Positions 44,430 through 56,258 of a stretch of 64,000 nucleotides of DNA are shown here, piece after piece. Made by a program: the position numbers and the translations under genes. The notes under the pieces were generated by a model, which did not search any database, was not told the origin of the DNA, and worked only from the letters and a program-made list of their open reading frames with translations. Where the stretch lies: NCBI GenBank assembly GCA_024663395.1, contig JANFAH010000003.1, positions 2,542,001 through 2,606,000 on the forward strand. Reading direction: 5' to 3'. Position 1 is the stretch's first letter; each line of letters starts with the position of its first letter. This stretch comes from Pisolithus tinctorius. Its lineage: Eukaryota > Basidiomycota > Agaricomycetes > Boletales > Pisolithaceae.

Positions 44430-46694
44430 TTAGTGGGATTCATCGTCTTTAAGCCACTGCAGGGGGACAATCCGCCGACAGACTTCACAGTACCCTTTGT
44501 CGTCTGCAGCACGAAGTTCCTCCACTTTGGCTTGCAGATTTCTGACCTGTTGCTGCAAATCTTGAACCTGCCGTTGCCATGCTCTATTAGCGGATAACAT
44601 TTGTTCCTGAAGAGCCTTGACAACAGATGGGTTTTCTCCAGATACTCCCACACCATGACGTGGTTCGTCATTACTCGGCCGGCTCGAAAGAGGAGTGAGT
44701 GGTGAAAGCACGGCTCCGGAATTGCTGGTAGGACTAGTTGTGGCTGAGTCCAGAGACGTGTCTGCATCAGAGCCGCCGACATATTCCGCAAAATGGGAGC
44801 TAAACAGCGAAGATACTGGACGCAACTGGAGAGCCTGGAAGTCCAACGCAGTGGAAGGAGCACTCTGGGGTACATTTAAGGGTAGCGACAATGCCGAGTG
44901 TGGATTGTTGTCATGTGGCCGGGATTGTACATCTGGACCAAAATTCGGGATAGAAGTAAAATGGCTGGACGTGCCGATGTCAATGTTAAGAGGGGGCGGC
45001 AGCAGCTTACGGGCGGTGTGGACAGTTCGTTCGCATCCAGGATCTTGGTTTTCGTCCGGATGTAGTTCAGGGCTCCTGGATAGCGGCCCCTCTGGAAATT
45101 CCTCGGAGAGCTGGCCGCAGAGACTCTGCGGTACGTATGTGTCACGGAGTGAAGGCACTGGCGGCGGAGAAGGCTGATCCCCTTCGCCACGGCCGCTGAA
45201 TAATCGCAGAAAACCACTCTTTTTGTGCTTAAGAGCGCGACTCCCGGATATTCCGCTTGACGAGAAACCTGGGTCTCGCCATTCGGAGTGGGACGTAGTC
45301 CCCACTACTGAGTGCAAAGCAGTTTTTGCTCGGGCACTAGCACTTATCGACCGTGCCCTCCGCCTGACCGAATTTGACATGCGGCCCAGATTGTTCGGAT
45401 TATTAGGTATGGCGGTTAAGTCGCCTGGATGCGACGAGGGGACATGTGACGTTGAATCCACCGCTTTCGAGTGCGCCGCCCCAGGATGAAGCGAAGCAGT
45501 GCGTGACTTCTCTCTCGCTCGGGCCTCCTCGAGGGAAATAAGGGCCACTGGAGGAGAGTGGTGATGAGCGATCCATCCAGGGCTCGCAGATCCGCGAAGT
45601 GGGGGATGAAGCGATAAAAACTTGGCGTCCCGGTCCAAGTATGCAGGATTAATGTCGTTTCCATGAAGGATAATAGACGGAGAGGATATTTCCTTTTTAC
45701 GTAGACGCTGACTGTTCTGAGCGTCCTTGGATATGGGGGAAACCTCTGACGAGTCCCTCGGTATCGCCGACGAGGTTGACTTGCTACTGATGGTGTCAGT
45801 CACTGTGGTAATCGAGTCGCTCCTTTTGAATTTGGATCGTTGGGAGGGGTTTGAGGAATAGGGAGCGATTAAGTTAGGGTTGGCATAAGGGTGCACGAAA
45901 TCTTCACGGGGTAAGCACTCTTGAGATGAACGAGAGGAGCTGCGACTATAGGCGGAGATTGCATCCGTGGAGGAGTGGGAGACTTCAGAGCCATGATGGG
46001 TGGATGATGTTCCCCCGTGGCCTCGTGTAGTGCATGACGACCCGTCCTCCGTGCTAGAGTGGTAACTGGAAAGCGAGCCAGTTCCCTCGCCGTAGGGCTC
46101 AGTGTTGTGGGGGAGGGAAGGGGAGGGTATAGGTATTAATGGAAGTGTGCTTGATACCGGCATGTGGCCCGAGCCGTGGCTGAGTGAACAGCAGTGCGTT
46201 AGAAGACCTGCACGGAGGGCCGAGAAGAAGACTAACCGCAATATTGCGCGATGTGGGCTACCGCCTGAGGAAAATTCCAGCGACGGTTTTGGACTCTCTT
46301 GTGAGTAGCCTGATTCCACACTTTGTCTACTTATGAGGGGAGACGCCCGAGCTAGAGTGCGCACAAGGCCGTCTGCCGTAGTGGACTTCCCCTTCGCCTT
46401 TGCGGTCAGTCTTGCCAGTGTGTAGGTAGACTCTTCCCTTTCTTCAGTGTCGCTTGTTTCCCAGGGAGCACGAGAATGAAATCGAATTGTTGGGCCTCGT
46501 ACACTGATTCTGCAGGTGGAATCGATGTCCTCTACGTCTGAATCGATGTCGCCCTCCGAGCCTAGGGAGCTGCTGGCAGAGGCGGCGTCGTCAGGACCGA
46601 GTCGACTGTGGTGACCGGGATAAAATATTTGTTCGCAAGGATCGGCTTCGTCAAAAGGACCACGACTGTGATCGAGACCGACATGCCTCGACAT
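44430..46694 (-). CDS. Unknown serine/proline-rich protein with C-terminal coiled coil
   Basis: I chose the ATG at 46694 because it sits in a good context (CCACCATGTC) and begins MSRHVGLDHSRGPFDEADPC. The protein is about 750 residues, mostly low-complexity serine, proline and charged residues, with a conserved-looking stretch KHKKSGFLRLFSGRGEGDQP followed by PPPVPSLRDTYVP. The last 60 residues form a coiled coil (ALQEQMLSANRAWQRQVQDL onward, with heptad leucines) and end in a small cysteine pair, YCEVCRRIVPLQWLKDDESH. A 57-nt stretch (46180-46236) has perfect intron signals but keeps the frame, so its removal would shorten the product by 19 residues. Such proteins occur widely in Agaricomycetes without known function; none is assigned. 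Confidence 0.7.
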   Translation of the reverse strand: MSRHVGLDHSRGPFDEADPCEQIFYPGHHSRLGPDDAASASSSLGSEGDIDSDVEDIDSTCRISVRGPTIRFHSRAPWETSDTEEREESTYTLARLTAKAKGKSTTADGLVRTLARASPLISRQSVESGYSQESPKPSLEFSSGGSPHRAILRLVFFSALRAGLLTHCCSLSHGSGHMPVSSTLPLIPIPSPSLPHNTEPYGEGTGSLSSYHSSTEDGSSCTTRGHGGTSSTHHGSEVSHSSTDAISAYSRSSSRSSQECLPREDFVHPYANPNLIAPYSSNPSQRSKFKRSDSITTVTDTISSKSTSSAIPRDSSEVSPISKDAQNSQRLRKKEISSPSIILHGNDINPAYLDRDAKFLSLHPPLRGSASPGWIAHHHSPPVALISLEEARAREKSRTASLHPGAAHSKAVDSTSHVPSSHPGDLTAIPNNPNNLGRMSNSVRRRARSISASARAKTALHSVVGTTSHSEWRDPGFSSSGISGSRALKHKKSGFLRLFSGRGEGDQPSPPPVPSLRDTYVPQSLCGQLSEEFPEGPLSRSPELHPDENQDPGCERTVHTARKLLPPPLNIDIGTSSHFTSIPNFGPDVQSRPHDNNPHSALSLPLNVPQSAPSTALDFQALQLRPVSSLFSSHFAEYVGGSDADTSLDSATTSPTSNSGAVLSPLTPLSSRPSNDEPRHGVGVSGENPSVVKALQEQMLSANRAWQRQVQDLQQQVRNLQAKVEELRAADDKGYCEVCRRIVPLQWLKDDESH

Positions 46695-47012
46695 GGTGGC
46701 TGGCAGACGGGGCGGGCAGATCCCGAGCACTCACGAAGGGGAGGGGACGGGAGGGAACGGAAATATTTGGATGTCTGCTGTCGGTCTTACACTTTTTCCC
46801 ATCCTTACCCTTCCTTGTCATGAGCTAGTTCCTTTATCTCTGAGATATCATTACGACTTGATCTGATTCGAGAAGATACACGACTCGCAGTTCGTAGGGA
46901 CATATCCTCGTGACGTTAGCAATAAATACCATGTGTAGTACTCGAGTGTGCCTTGGCCATACACACTCGACATCATCGAACCGCCGGCTTGTTCGCATCA
47001 ACTAAACAACGC
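46695..47012. promoter_or_regulatory. Divergent promoter of the serine-rich gene and CGR1
   Basis: 318 bp between two start codons on opposite strands. No single element recognised. Confidence 0.5.
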
Positions 47013-47537
47013 ATGGCAGACCAACAAGCGGAAAACAATGTCATCCCCTTGGGGTCCTCATCAAACGGGAGAGCCTCAGGAAAGCAATGGAAGCCATTGA
47101 AAAAAGCCACTATGTAAGCGAATTACTTTCCTTGTTATTACCCTATTGATGCACGGCACCGGTTTTCCACCAGTCGGTCACAATGCTCCAAGGGTCAAAA
47201 GACAAAATGGGAGGAGCGAATGGAAAGGAATAAGAGGGAGAAGGCTATCAAAAAGCTAGAAAATGAGCTCAAGGAAGAAAGGCGGGCTGAACTGCAAAGG
47301 TCAGTGGTAGCACTAGGTTGAGATGCCCGAGGGACTCAGTTTCAGCGTAGACGGCGAGAGATCACCACGGAACGTAAAAAAGCAGCGGAAGAACGTCGCA
47401 GATTGGAAGAAGAAAAGGCAAAGGTAAGCCCTCTTTCCTCAATCTTCCGCCTTAGTTTTCACCGCTCCTAGATGAGTGCCCGAAAAGCGGCCAGACTTCG
47501 TCGGAAAGCAGGGCGGTCGAAGAAAGTCAAGGGTTGA
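47013..47537 (+). CDS. CGR1: rRNA-processing protein Cgr1
   Basis: Cgr1 is a small, highly basic nucleolar protein for 60S rRNA processing. The ATG at 47013 starts MADQQAENNVIPLGSSSNGR then ASGKQWKPLKKAT. Intron one (GTAAGC...CACCAG) joins it to IRSQCSKGQKTKWEERMERN and KREKAIKKLENELKEERRAE. The second intron uses a GTCAGT donor and, to keep the frame, a GCGTAG acceptor, giving LQRRREITTERKKAAEERRR. A third leads to MSARKAARLRRKAGRSKKVK and the stop at 47535-47537. The lysine, arginine and glutamate-rich helix is the whole protein, about 115 residues. It converges on Vps18 with 107 bp between stops. Confidence 0.9.
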
Positions 47538-47644
47538 TTCTCTTCCAATGTACTGTGCTACTGTAATCTACGCAGGTTATTCTGTATGCAATCCATGCCG
47601 ATACTCACCATACTTGCGTCGATATTCGATGATCAAAAGGCTAT

Positions 47645-50600
47645 TTACAATACCCACGTCGTGTCCATCTCTCCAGGGTCAACAAACGGCCTGTCCAATC
47701 CAGCCACGACACTCTCACACACGGGGCAACTGCTCGCGAGTATGTCGTCCAATTCAGCACGTAACCTTTCAGTTCGCTTCTCAGCATCCTTGTCGGATCC
47801 AGACTTCTTTCCTCCCGCAAGACCCATGCCAGGTATCCATCCAACCGGAGCCGTAGCTACAGCCGCAAGCGCATCAGGGATAATGAGGTCTCGTAACTTG
47901 TCCCCTGCAGATAGTATGTTGCGTCCGAGGGGGGCTACTGCTTTTGTACCGTTCTGGAGAGCAGGGCCCACGAAATTGGTTGATAGCAGCGTACGTTGCC
48001 GTACAGGTTGTCTCACTTGTTCATCAACGGTTCCTGTTGTGGAACGCTCGGTTGCGCCTGTCTGACTTTCTTTGACTAGTTCCGTTTGTAGTGCGAGAAC
48101 ACGCCTTAGAGCGTGAGTAGGTAGACACTCCCTAGCCTGCGTTAAAATAGTGCCGTTAGTGGCGCTGTTTCTCGGGTAATGTCGCACCAGCCAGCTCACC
48201 AAACCAATCAAGCAATCCGTGTGGAAAGTGTGCTGGCAGGGAAAAACATAAAATTGTCTGGTCAACAACAGCTGCGCGCAGACAGAACACGCTTCCTCGG
48301 CGGCGATGGTGACAAACCGGCCGCGCAACTCGGCTATATCTTCCTTGATAGATTCTGCCGTGCGCGTTGCTTCGTCCATTTCCCTCTTTAGTTCGTCGAT
48401 GTGAGCCGAGTAACCTTCCAAAGCATGGGCGATCTCTTCTTTGAAGTCATCGATGACAACGAAATCAGGGAAAAAGGGCAAGATATCCTCTATCTTCAAC
48501 AAGTCCGTGTCTTCCAAGAAGCGCATAGCCCTGTACAAACAACGTCACCGTTTACATTTCACCTTAATTAATGGCAGGACTTACGACTTAATATCTTTCT
48601 TATCCTGTACGACGTACCGCGCGATTTTCAACCACAACTTCTTGCGCAGTGGAAGGTCACTTTCCGGCATGTCGGCGTTGACCTTGGCCAACTCTAGGTC
48701 GCCTTTCTGAAGTGCGAGATCCACACTGTTCTCGTAAAGCTCCATCTTCGCGTAGATGTGTACACAGGCTTGGATGCGGCCTGCCCCTTTGCATAACCGC
48801 AGAGCATAGTCCAAGTCATAATATGGCTTTCCCGTCAACGGGTCACAAGGAGCCGTAGTCAGGAATCGAAGAAGTGGACCGTCATCGCTGGGAGCGGGGG
48901 AGAGTATTGCATGGAAGGTTACCAGAAGGTTGTGAATGATGGAGGAAGTGTTCGATTGTTGGAATACGACATGGTTAAGGTATCTGACAGCCTGATTCGA
49001 CGACAACGCATCCCTTGGAGCGTGCTGCAGCTGCAGGAGGGAGGGTATAAGTCGCAGGGGGTCAAGAGCTGGTTGCCGAAGCCAAGCATCCACCATTTCC
49101 TTAGGTGCGTGTCTCGTGAGAACAGTACCGAATCGATAGTACAACTCGAGGTCTGACTGCCATTGGTAATTAAACTTGCTGGTTAACGCAACCGTGAAAC
49201 TCACCTGACGGTTGAGAGCATCAATTGCCTTCGACCATTCTTCCTCGAGTACCCAATGCTGGATGACGTACTCATGGTCACCAACGATCGTCGCGAAGAA
49301 GAGTAACATATCTGTTCGTCCATGACCTTGGATTAGCTCGTATACAGTATCGCGGTCAAGGTTTGCCTATGCATGAGTTAACATGAGCCGGGTGAATGAC
49401 GAGATGCATCAGCTCACTTTGTATGCTTCGAAGAAGTGCCGTAGGTCTTCTTCAAGGATAATCCGTTCCGTTTCCACATTTTGCACGTCGCTAGTTGCTG
49501 TCTCCGCTGCACAAAAGTCATCGAGCTCGTCGCACTTGCTAAGATAGAACTCGACAAGCCACGTTGCTAGCATCATCCGCTGGGTTAAGTCCTGAGAGGG
49601 CATTAGCAGGCCTTGCGACATAACTACCAAGAGGGCACGCACCGTCTTTTTTGTTCGCTCCAGTCGCGAAATGAGATATGAACGCAGGGCATCACGTTCG
49701 CCAGCGTCCAAAAATCTGAGCACGACCTCTTCAAAGGGGACTGAACATTGTGCGTAGTATTGCGCTGCCTGGAAAAATCGCCCTTCGTCGAAGAAAGTTC
49801 TCGCCTGTGCAGAAAGCACTTGATTCCGTTGTAAGGCAGTCTGGTAGAAGTAGATAAGGTTGTATCTCCTTGTGTAGTCTCTTACTAACCTGAACATATT
49901 GAAGCGCAACGTCAAACTTTTGCTGTCCTAAAAATATTTGCCAGATGTCTCGGCTCTCATTTCTGACTATAAGTTCGAATATGGATTGGTCTGTATAAAC
50001 CCAGTATGTCTTTCGCACCGGATCTGCGGCTATTCCTCGGACCACTTCATTTGGTCTCTGCGAAACCATCAGATCAAGACAACAGGGCAAGGTGGCTACC
50101 TTACCAGAGGCACAGTGTCCTCGTAGTTCTGCTTGCCATTAAGCGTGCATATACCCGTGAGACGGTCTTTGTATAGTAAGACCAGGTGGAATTCTGTGAG
50201 TGCAATCGATAACGGCACTTGCGGTGGGGGTGGTGATGCTGTCGACGTCGAATGTTGCGACAACGATGGATAAGGGAACAACTGCGTAGAATCGATGTGA
50301 TCGTCAACGTGCTGTTCGAAATTAAGTGTGCCATAATATATTCCTGGGGCTAGATGGGTAGTCATGAGCATATGATGGACACCATTTGATGCCCCTCACC
50401 AGTCAGCCATGCAAGGGACTTGGGCAAGGAGAACGCTCGGTCGCTTGGCCTAAAAAAGTGCAGTTCCGAATAGATTAAATTTCCAGGCAACTCGGAAATC
50501 TCTTTTCTTTGTGAGCACAAAAACCTGGGACAATCTGATATAACTCACTGGGTACGGTTTCTTTGTATGCGGAGAACAAGGCTAAGAACATGCGCCCACT

Positions 50601-51481
50601 TTCTTCTGGACGTCGGTCTGGGGAACCAACAAATTGGTATATCCGCGTAGGAGTCGTTACGATGATTAAGGCAGTTTTTGGATCTGGTGGTGGGAACACG
50701 TCAAGCCTAATCCCAGTTATTGGAGTTTTCTCGGGCAATGTGAAAAGTAAATGTAAGTAACGTTCTTGAGATTTGAAGAAGTCCTCCGCTGCATCGAGGA
50801 CAGCTTCATATATCCCGCCGTTCCGAGCACCAACTAATAATTCCCTCGTCGACGTGGAATGAGGGGAAGAGAGGAGTGCGGGCTCGTTCCAAGCGATGCT
50901 CTCGATAACCATCTTGAAGGACTTGAGCTGTTTAGGCTTCCTCCACCCACGAAAAAGGTACCAATTCTCTCCCTGGTGTGATGTAATGACGAGATGTCTA
51001 CCGGAGGGATCCAGGAATATCTTGTACAGTGACATCTCCGTCGGCTTACGGGGAATGGGTATCTGAAGAATCTGTTCCGGGTGGGCAAGTTCGATGAGTA
51101 CTATGACGTTGGAAGCAAGACCCATAGCCATTTTATCCGACGATACGGCAAGGGAAACTAGCGGTGCAGGGAGTGTGTACTGGACTGGACAGAGGTCGAA
51201 TATCGGCTGGCCGGCGGACTCGGAGTTAGGGAAGTGACCGTCGTCCTGCAGTCATTCAGTGGCAAGTAACGAGACTGTACAACGACGCTCACCGCGCTCC
51301 CTAGACCGTGTGCCTCGACGAGGGCGTCGTCATCAGAGGGGGAAAGCTCGAAGCCTTCGTAATGGACTTGGGGCAACTTTGCATGCGAGAATCCGGTCGC
51401 TGGCGCGACGTGCTCGACAACTGCGACATTGACACTGAGCGCGACACGACGAAACAAGACTTACTTACATTCGTCGAACAT
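47645..51481 (-). CDS. VPS18: Vacuolar sorting protein Vps18/Pep3 (CORVET/HOPS core)
   Basis: Vps18 is a core subunit of the CORVET and HOPS tethering complexes for endosome and vacuole fusion. The ATG at 51481 starts a tiny exon (MFDE) followed by an intron and VEHVAPATGFSHAKLPQVHY. The N-terminal beta-propeller (Pep3/Vps18 domain) has LASNVIVLIELAHPEQILQI, LYKIFLDPSGRHLVITSHQG and ENWYLFRGWRKPKQLKSF. The alpha-solenoid follows, with ARTFFDEGRFFQAAQYYAQC and later YRAMRFLEDTDLLKIEDILP and FFPDFVVIDDFKEEIAHALE. The C-terminal RING has CSVCAQLLL, FPCQHTFHTDCL and, after an insert, SCPVCESVVAGLDRPFV. The stop is at 47645-47647. Extent and order match the family. Confidence 0.94.
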
Positions 51482-51584
51482 GGTCAAAGGTAAGTAGATG
51501 ACCTGACCATTACGTAATGAAGTGGCTGGTACTTTTATGACCGATGACGTTTTACTCCTGGCTCGCACTATCAAACAGTCCGAA
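51482..51584. promoter_or_regulatory. Very short shared promoter of VPS18 and the SHB17-type gene
   Basis: Only 103 bp lie between the two opposite start codons, so both 5' untranslated regions and promoters must be packed or overlapping here. Confidence 0.6.
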
Positions 51585-52643
51585 ATGGCGCGTGCTGTCC
51601 CTAGATTGTTTCTCGTTCGTCATGGTAAGTCTATTACATTCACCAGTTAACAGGCACTCGACCTCTGCCCAGGCGAGACTGAATGGTCTCGCAACGGGTT
51701 AGTTCTTTCGCTGGCTTTCACGTGCGCCTTTCTCATGGATCTGCCCCTAGACGCCACGTAAGATCCATGCATTATTGTAACCACAACTGGATCCCGACTA
51801 AGTTACTGTAGACTGGGAGAACTGACATCTGTTTGACACCCCACGGAGAGGCGCAGGTAAGAGCGCAAGCGGCAGTCCTTGTGGGAGAAGGACGTGAGTG
51901 ACGTCCGTCAGTGGTCATCGAGATAATTCGTGCTATGGCTTTTTAGGCCCCATAGATCCGAAGAATATTTGCACTGCTATAGTTTCACCCAGAATCCGCG
52001 CACATAGAACTTTTCACCTCCTATTCGAGCATTTGCCCAAGTTCCCAGACCATCAGATCACAGAAGATGTTCGCGAGTGGGACTACGGGGAATACGAAGG
52101 CCTCGTGAGGCAGGAAATTGTAGTCAAGAACCCTGGATGGGACATCTGGAAATCTGGGTGGGTATGAATTTTGTTGGGTGAGGTCATTTTCAAACAACGC
52201 CAGTTGTCCCGGAGGGGAATCCGTCGAGGAGATGCAGACCCGTGTTGATCGTGTAATTGCCGAGGTTTGAGGGTGGTTTTCAGACCCGTCGTTTTACTGA
52301 CGGTAGCCAGGTCCGCGATTATCACCGCAAATGGTTTGAAGAAGGCGAAGGCAGCCGTGACGTCCTCATCGTTGCGCACGGGCACTTTAACCGTGCCATG
52401 ATCGCCCGATGGAACAATTTTGATCTTGCACTTGGTATCGTGCGATCCATGTACTGTCTCAAATAGCGGCTGATTTGCGAGTTAGGGAATTACTTCAGTG
52501 TCGAGCCGGGAGGGGTAAGGCCGCTTGCTATTCTTAAAAGCAGTTGACTGATGGTGAGATAGGTTGCAGTCATGTCATACAAGCATCATTCTCTTGATGA
52601 GCCTGTCTTGGATGCATTAAATCTGTACGCACACGAAACGTAG
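51585..52643 (+). CDS. Histidine-phosphatase protein, SHB17 (sedoheptulose-bisphosphatase) type
   Basis: A branch-1 histidine phosphatase; the closest known member is yeast Shb17, which converts sedoheptulose-1,7-bisphosphate to the 7-phosphate in riboneogenesis. The ATG at 51585 gives MARAVPRLFLVRHG, with the catalytic RHG, broken by an intron right after. Very small exons follow, then PIDPKNICTAIVSPRIRAHR, EDVREWDYGEYEGL (the family's acid and tyrosine motif), PGGESVEEMQTRVDRVIAEV, DYHRKWFEEGEGSRDVLIVA and HGHFNRAMIARWNNFDLALG. The last exons encode NYFSVEPGG and VAVMSYKHHSLDEPVLDALN, ending at 52641-52643. At least seven introns of about 45-60 nt. Substrate is inferred from the family. Confidence 0.85.
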
Positions 52644-52778
52644 GGTGTGTAGATACTTGTGTAAATTTAAGTACATAAGGGTTGGACGGAGGGCGCCGGT
52701 TAAAAAGGTCAATCCTCGGCTACGCCTGTCCTTTTTTATTTTCCTCTGTAGTGTCTCTTTGATCCAGTACTTGTGATC

Positions 52779-55700
52779 ATGGCCGACAGCGCAGAGCTCC
52801 AGTCCCCCACGACAGACGTCGAAGGCTCCTTAGGAGCTATATCCGAAGCTGACGCCCCACCTCACAGTCAACACGAGGCGTCTGGCACGGTGGACGACCA
52901 TGAGGACGCACAGGATGACCTCGTTAATCATGTCCAGCCTGATACCACGTTGGATGATAATGTGAAAGACAATGCTGATGACGCACAAACACAAGTCGAA
53001 ATGCCGACTCAGACCGCACAAGTTACCGCTACGACCAAGAAACCTACCGGTGCTGCTGCCAAGGTTTCAACAGCAATTGGTAAGGACAAGCCTACCAAGG
53101 GTTCTCCCGTCAAACCAAGTCCACTTTCGCCGACTGTGAAAAAGGTGTGTAACGCAGTGCACCCTCCAGCAGTTTTTTCATTTCGGCCATGCACACGTTT
53201 AGGTTGCAAGTTCAAATGTCACGGCAAAGACAGCCCCTTCTAGCAAGGCCGCCACTACATCTATCACATCCGCTCTTTCTAAGTCGACTTCTACTACACC
53301 CTCAACAGTAAAGAAGGTAACACCCGCTTCCCCAACGAATCCTTCCTCCAAGACCACAACCATGTCGTCCAGACCCGCTCCCCCGCAGCCGAGTAGGCGG
53401 TCATCTATGCTGCCGCCCAGAGCCCCCTCTGCTACGGGTTCTCCGTTGCCTCCCAAGTCTAGAACATCCACATTGTTTTCTGGGTGGGCGAGTTCGGCGT
53501 CATCTAAGCCTGCGCCTAGCGATGCCAATGCATCTCGTCCTTCGGTCGTTTCCCCCTCGGGTTCGACTACGTCTATTAAATCTGCAGCAGCACCTGCTCC
53601 GGCTCGTCCACGTGCCTCGGTCTCTGAAGCTGTCAAGAGAACACCATCCACATCGTCCAAGCAAGCTCCTCCAAGTACGGGGGGTGGGGTTCCGACGCGG
53701 GCCATGCGCACCGTTGGATCGATATCTTCAATTCGGGAGGCCCATGACGACAAGGCCCTTGTAGATGTCCAAGAGAAGGTCCGCAACCTCACTCTATTTC
53801 TATAGATAGCACTAACCAGGTCATATAGCTAAAGGAGGCAAATGAAAGCCTTCTGGAAAAGACGGAGGCCATATCCCAACTGGAAAAACAAAAATCAGAA
53901 TTGCGATTATCTCTGGACACCGCGTTGGCAGATGCTAAGGCCAAAAGTTCGGCTGTTGAGCAGCTCGAACAAGAGAAGCAGTCTGCAGAGGCAGCTCTTG
54001 CTACTGCTAGAGCTAGCTTGCAACGCCTGGAAAACGAGCATGCCCGTGACCTGAACCAACTCAACGCTCTCAAACAACAAGTACGTGTTTGTATCTTTCC
54101 ATTGCGAAATGTCTCACCAGTCTCGCGCAGCTCGAAATTACGAAACGGGCCGGCGATGACCAAACTGCGCTCATTGAAAAGCTTCAGGGACAAGTTGACA
54201 CTCTCACTTCCGAGATAGCGGTTGCTGAGAAGAATTTCGAGTCCCTCCGTGTGACAAGCGATCAGTCCTCAACAGAAGCCGCGGCAGCCGCTCAGGCGGA
54301 ACGTGAATCTTTCCTCCGTGCCAAGGCCGACCTTGACGCATTGCATGCAGAGATGGAGGCTCTCAGAACAACGCACGATATTGCTCTCCAAGATGCAGCT
54401 ATCCAACTGACCGAAGCGCAACAGCGTGCATCTGAAGTGGCATCTTTGACTGCTTTGATCGAGGCCCTCAAGGCCGAAAGGGAGGAGAATGCCCATAGAA
54501 TCTCCGAGCTGGAGGTCGAAGTTCTCGAGCTGAAAGAGAGTCAAGAAAATGCTGAAGACGAACGCAATAAGCTTATTACCAGTCTCAAGAAGGCGGAGGC
54601 GGACCTTGGACAGGCTCATTCAGCGTTGGAGGGACAAATCCAGGACGCCAATGCGAAGAAAGAAGAAAGTGCTAGGGAAATCGCCAATCTCCAACAAGCG
54701 TACGAGGAGAAGATAGCGTTACTCAAGGATGATTTGGCGAGTGCAATCGCAGAGATCGCGGACGTGAAGAATCAACTCGCAGCTGTCAATATCTCCTATG
54801 AGGAGATGAAAAAGGAGGCCGAAACTGCTGCTGAAGAGCACGAGCGACAACTGGAGGAGTCTGAGCGATCGTATCTTTCGAAGCATATAGAATTCTCGGA
54901 GGAGATCAAGAGGCTTAGTGCGGAGCTTGAGGTGCGTTGACGACTTAATTTCATGTGCATTGACTGAAGACGACCGTGCTCAGCAACAGGAGGCGAAGTA
55001 CAACGAAAAAGTGGAGGCTGTGAAGGCTGAACTCGATACACATCTCCAGGAGGCGTTTGAACGGGCGAAAGTGTGTCCTCTGCTATACAGACTTTTGGAA
55101 TACAGGCTTACGCGATGGTGTGTAGGGGGAAGCTGCAGAGCTCCATGGCCAAGAACTTCAGGCTCTGCGAGCTGAATCGCAGGCTGCGATCGAACAGCTT
55201 CGTAACGCGCACCAGTCGTTTGTTAACGATCTCGAGGCTGAGCACCAAACCACCCTCGATTCGCACAGTAGTGCTCTGGAGCAGAAGCTTAACAATCAAG
55301 GCCTCGAGCTTCGTGCCACCCAAGACGACCTTACCAAGGCTAAATCTGCCTTGGAGGCTGCGCGCTCAGAGTGCGACAATCTCAAAGCCCAAGTTGAAGA
55401 TGCTCGGGCTGCCGCTATCGTAGCATCCTCCAACGCAGACCAAGCAGCTGAGCTCGAGCGACTCTCCAAGCAGTTGGCTAGCGTGCGTGACGAAAACGCC
55501 ATGCTGAACGATGTCCTCGCAGTGACCAAAGAGTCTCTCTCGGAGATGTCGGTAAATCACAGTAAAGAACTTGAGGAGGTTGCAAAGGCCCGCGTGGAGG
55601 AAGTAACTCGACTCGGCACCGAGCACGAGAAAGAAATCAGCACGCTCGCTGCACAAAAGTCAGAGTTATCGCGCTCACTTGGTGACCTGGAAAACGAGAT

Positions 55701-56258
55701 CGCAATGCTCAAGGCTCGCCTTGCTGCTGCGGAATCAGCGGCCGCTCCAAGGAGCAACGGAGCTGTCCTCCCCTCCACAACTAATGTGACTAGGGAGGAG
55801 CTCCAGAAGACCCACGAAGCGCACAATCTAAAGCTCCACGACCTGCAGGCGGAGCATGAACGTGTCGTCAGAGGGGTGAAACTCGAGTTGGAGACAGTTC
55901 AGAACCGCTTGGAGGAGGTACAGTCAGATCTCGCTCGGAGGAACATGGAGATCCAGTATCTCGAACAAGAACAAGAAGAAAGTCAAGACTCCATTACTCG
56001 GTATGTGAAGGTTTTTGGACTTCAAAGTTTGTTCGGTGTAGTTATCGCGCTGGCCGTGATATTTGACTTCATTTGAATACTTTTCGTGTATTATTACATG
56101 CACCGTCTTCGTTAACTTATGGCCCTTCTGTTTCATTCACGATTTTTTTACTAACTTTGGGCATCCATCTCTGGCCTTGTATTGTGATTTTTACACGTTT
56201 TCCCTGCAGCTTAAAGGCCGAACTCGATCAATCACGCGCTGCCAGCTCCTCAGCATGA
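52779..56258 (+). CDS. Long coiled-coil protein, function unknown
   Basis: The ATG at 52779 opens MADSAELQSPTTDVEGSLGA. The first third is acidic, then threonine, serine, proline and alanine-rich with many K-T-P and S-P sites. The rest is an almost continuous coiled coil: LKEANESLLEKTEAISQLEK, VDTLTSEIAVAEKNFESLRV, ALIEALKAEREENAHRISEL, ELKESQENAEDERNKLITSL and, near the end, VQSDLARRNMEIQYLEQEQE. The final exon after a long intron (about 56004-56210) is LKAELDQSRAASSSA with TGA at 56256-56258. At least six introns, some inside the coil. Similar proteins in Agaricomycetes carry names such as M-protein-repeat protein, but the similarity reflects the coiled coil; a cytoskeletal or spindle role is only a guess. 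Confidence 0.75.

Noticed and set aside
53199..53792. 197-codon minus-strand open frame
   Set aside because: Antisense of the low-complexity second exon of the coiled-coil gene.
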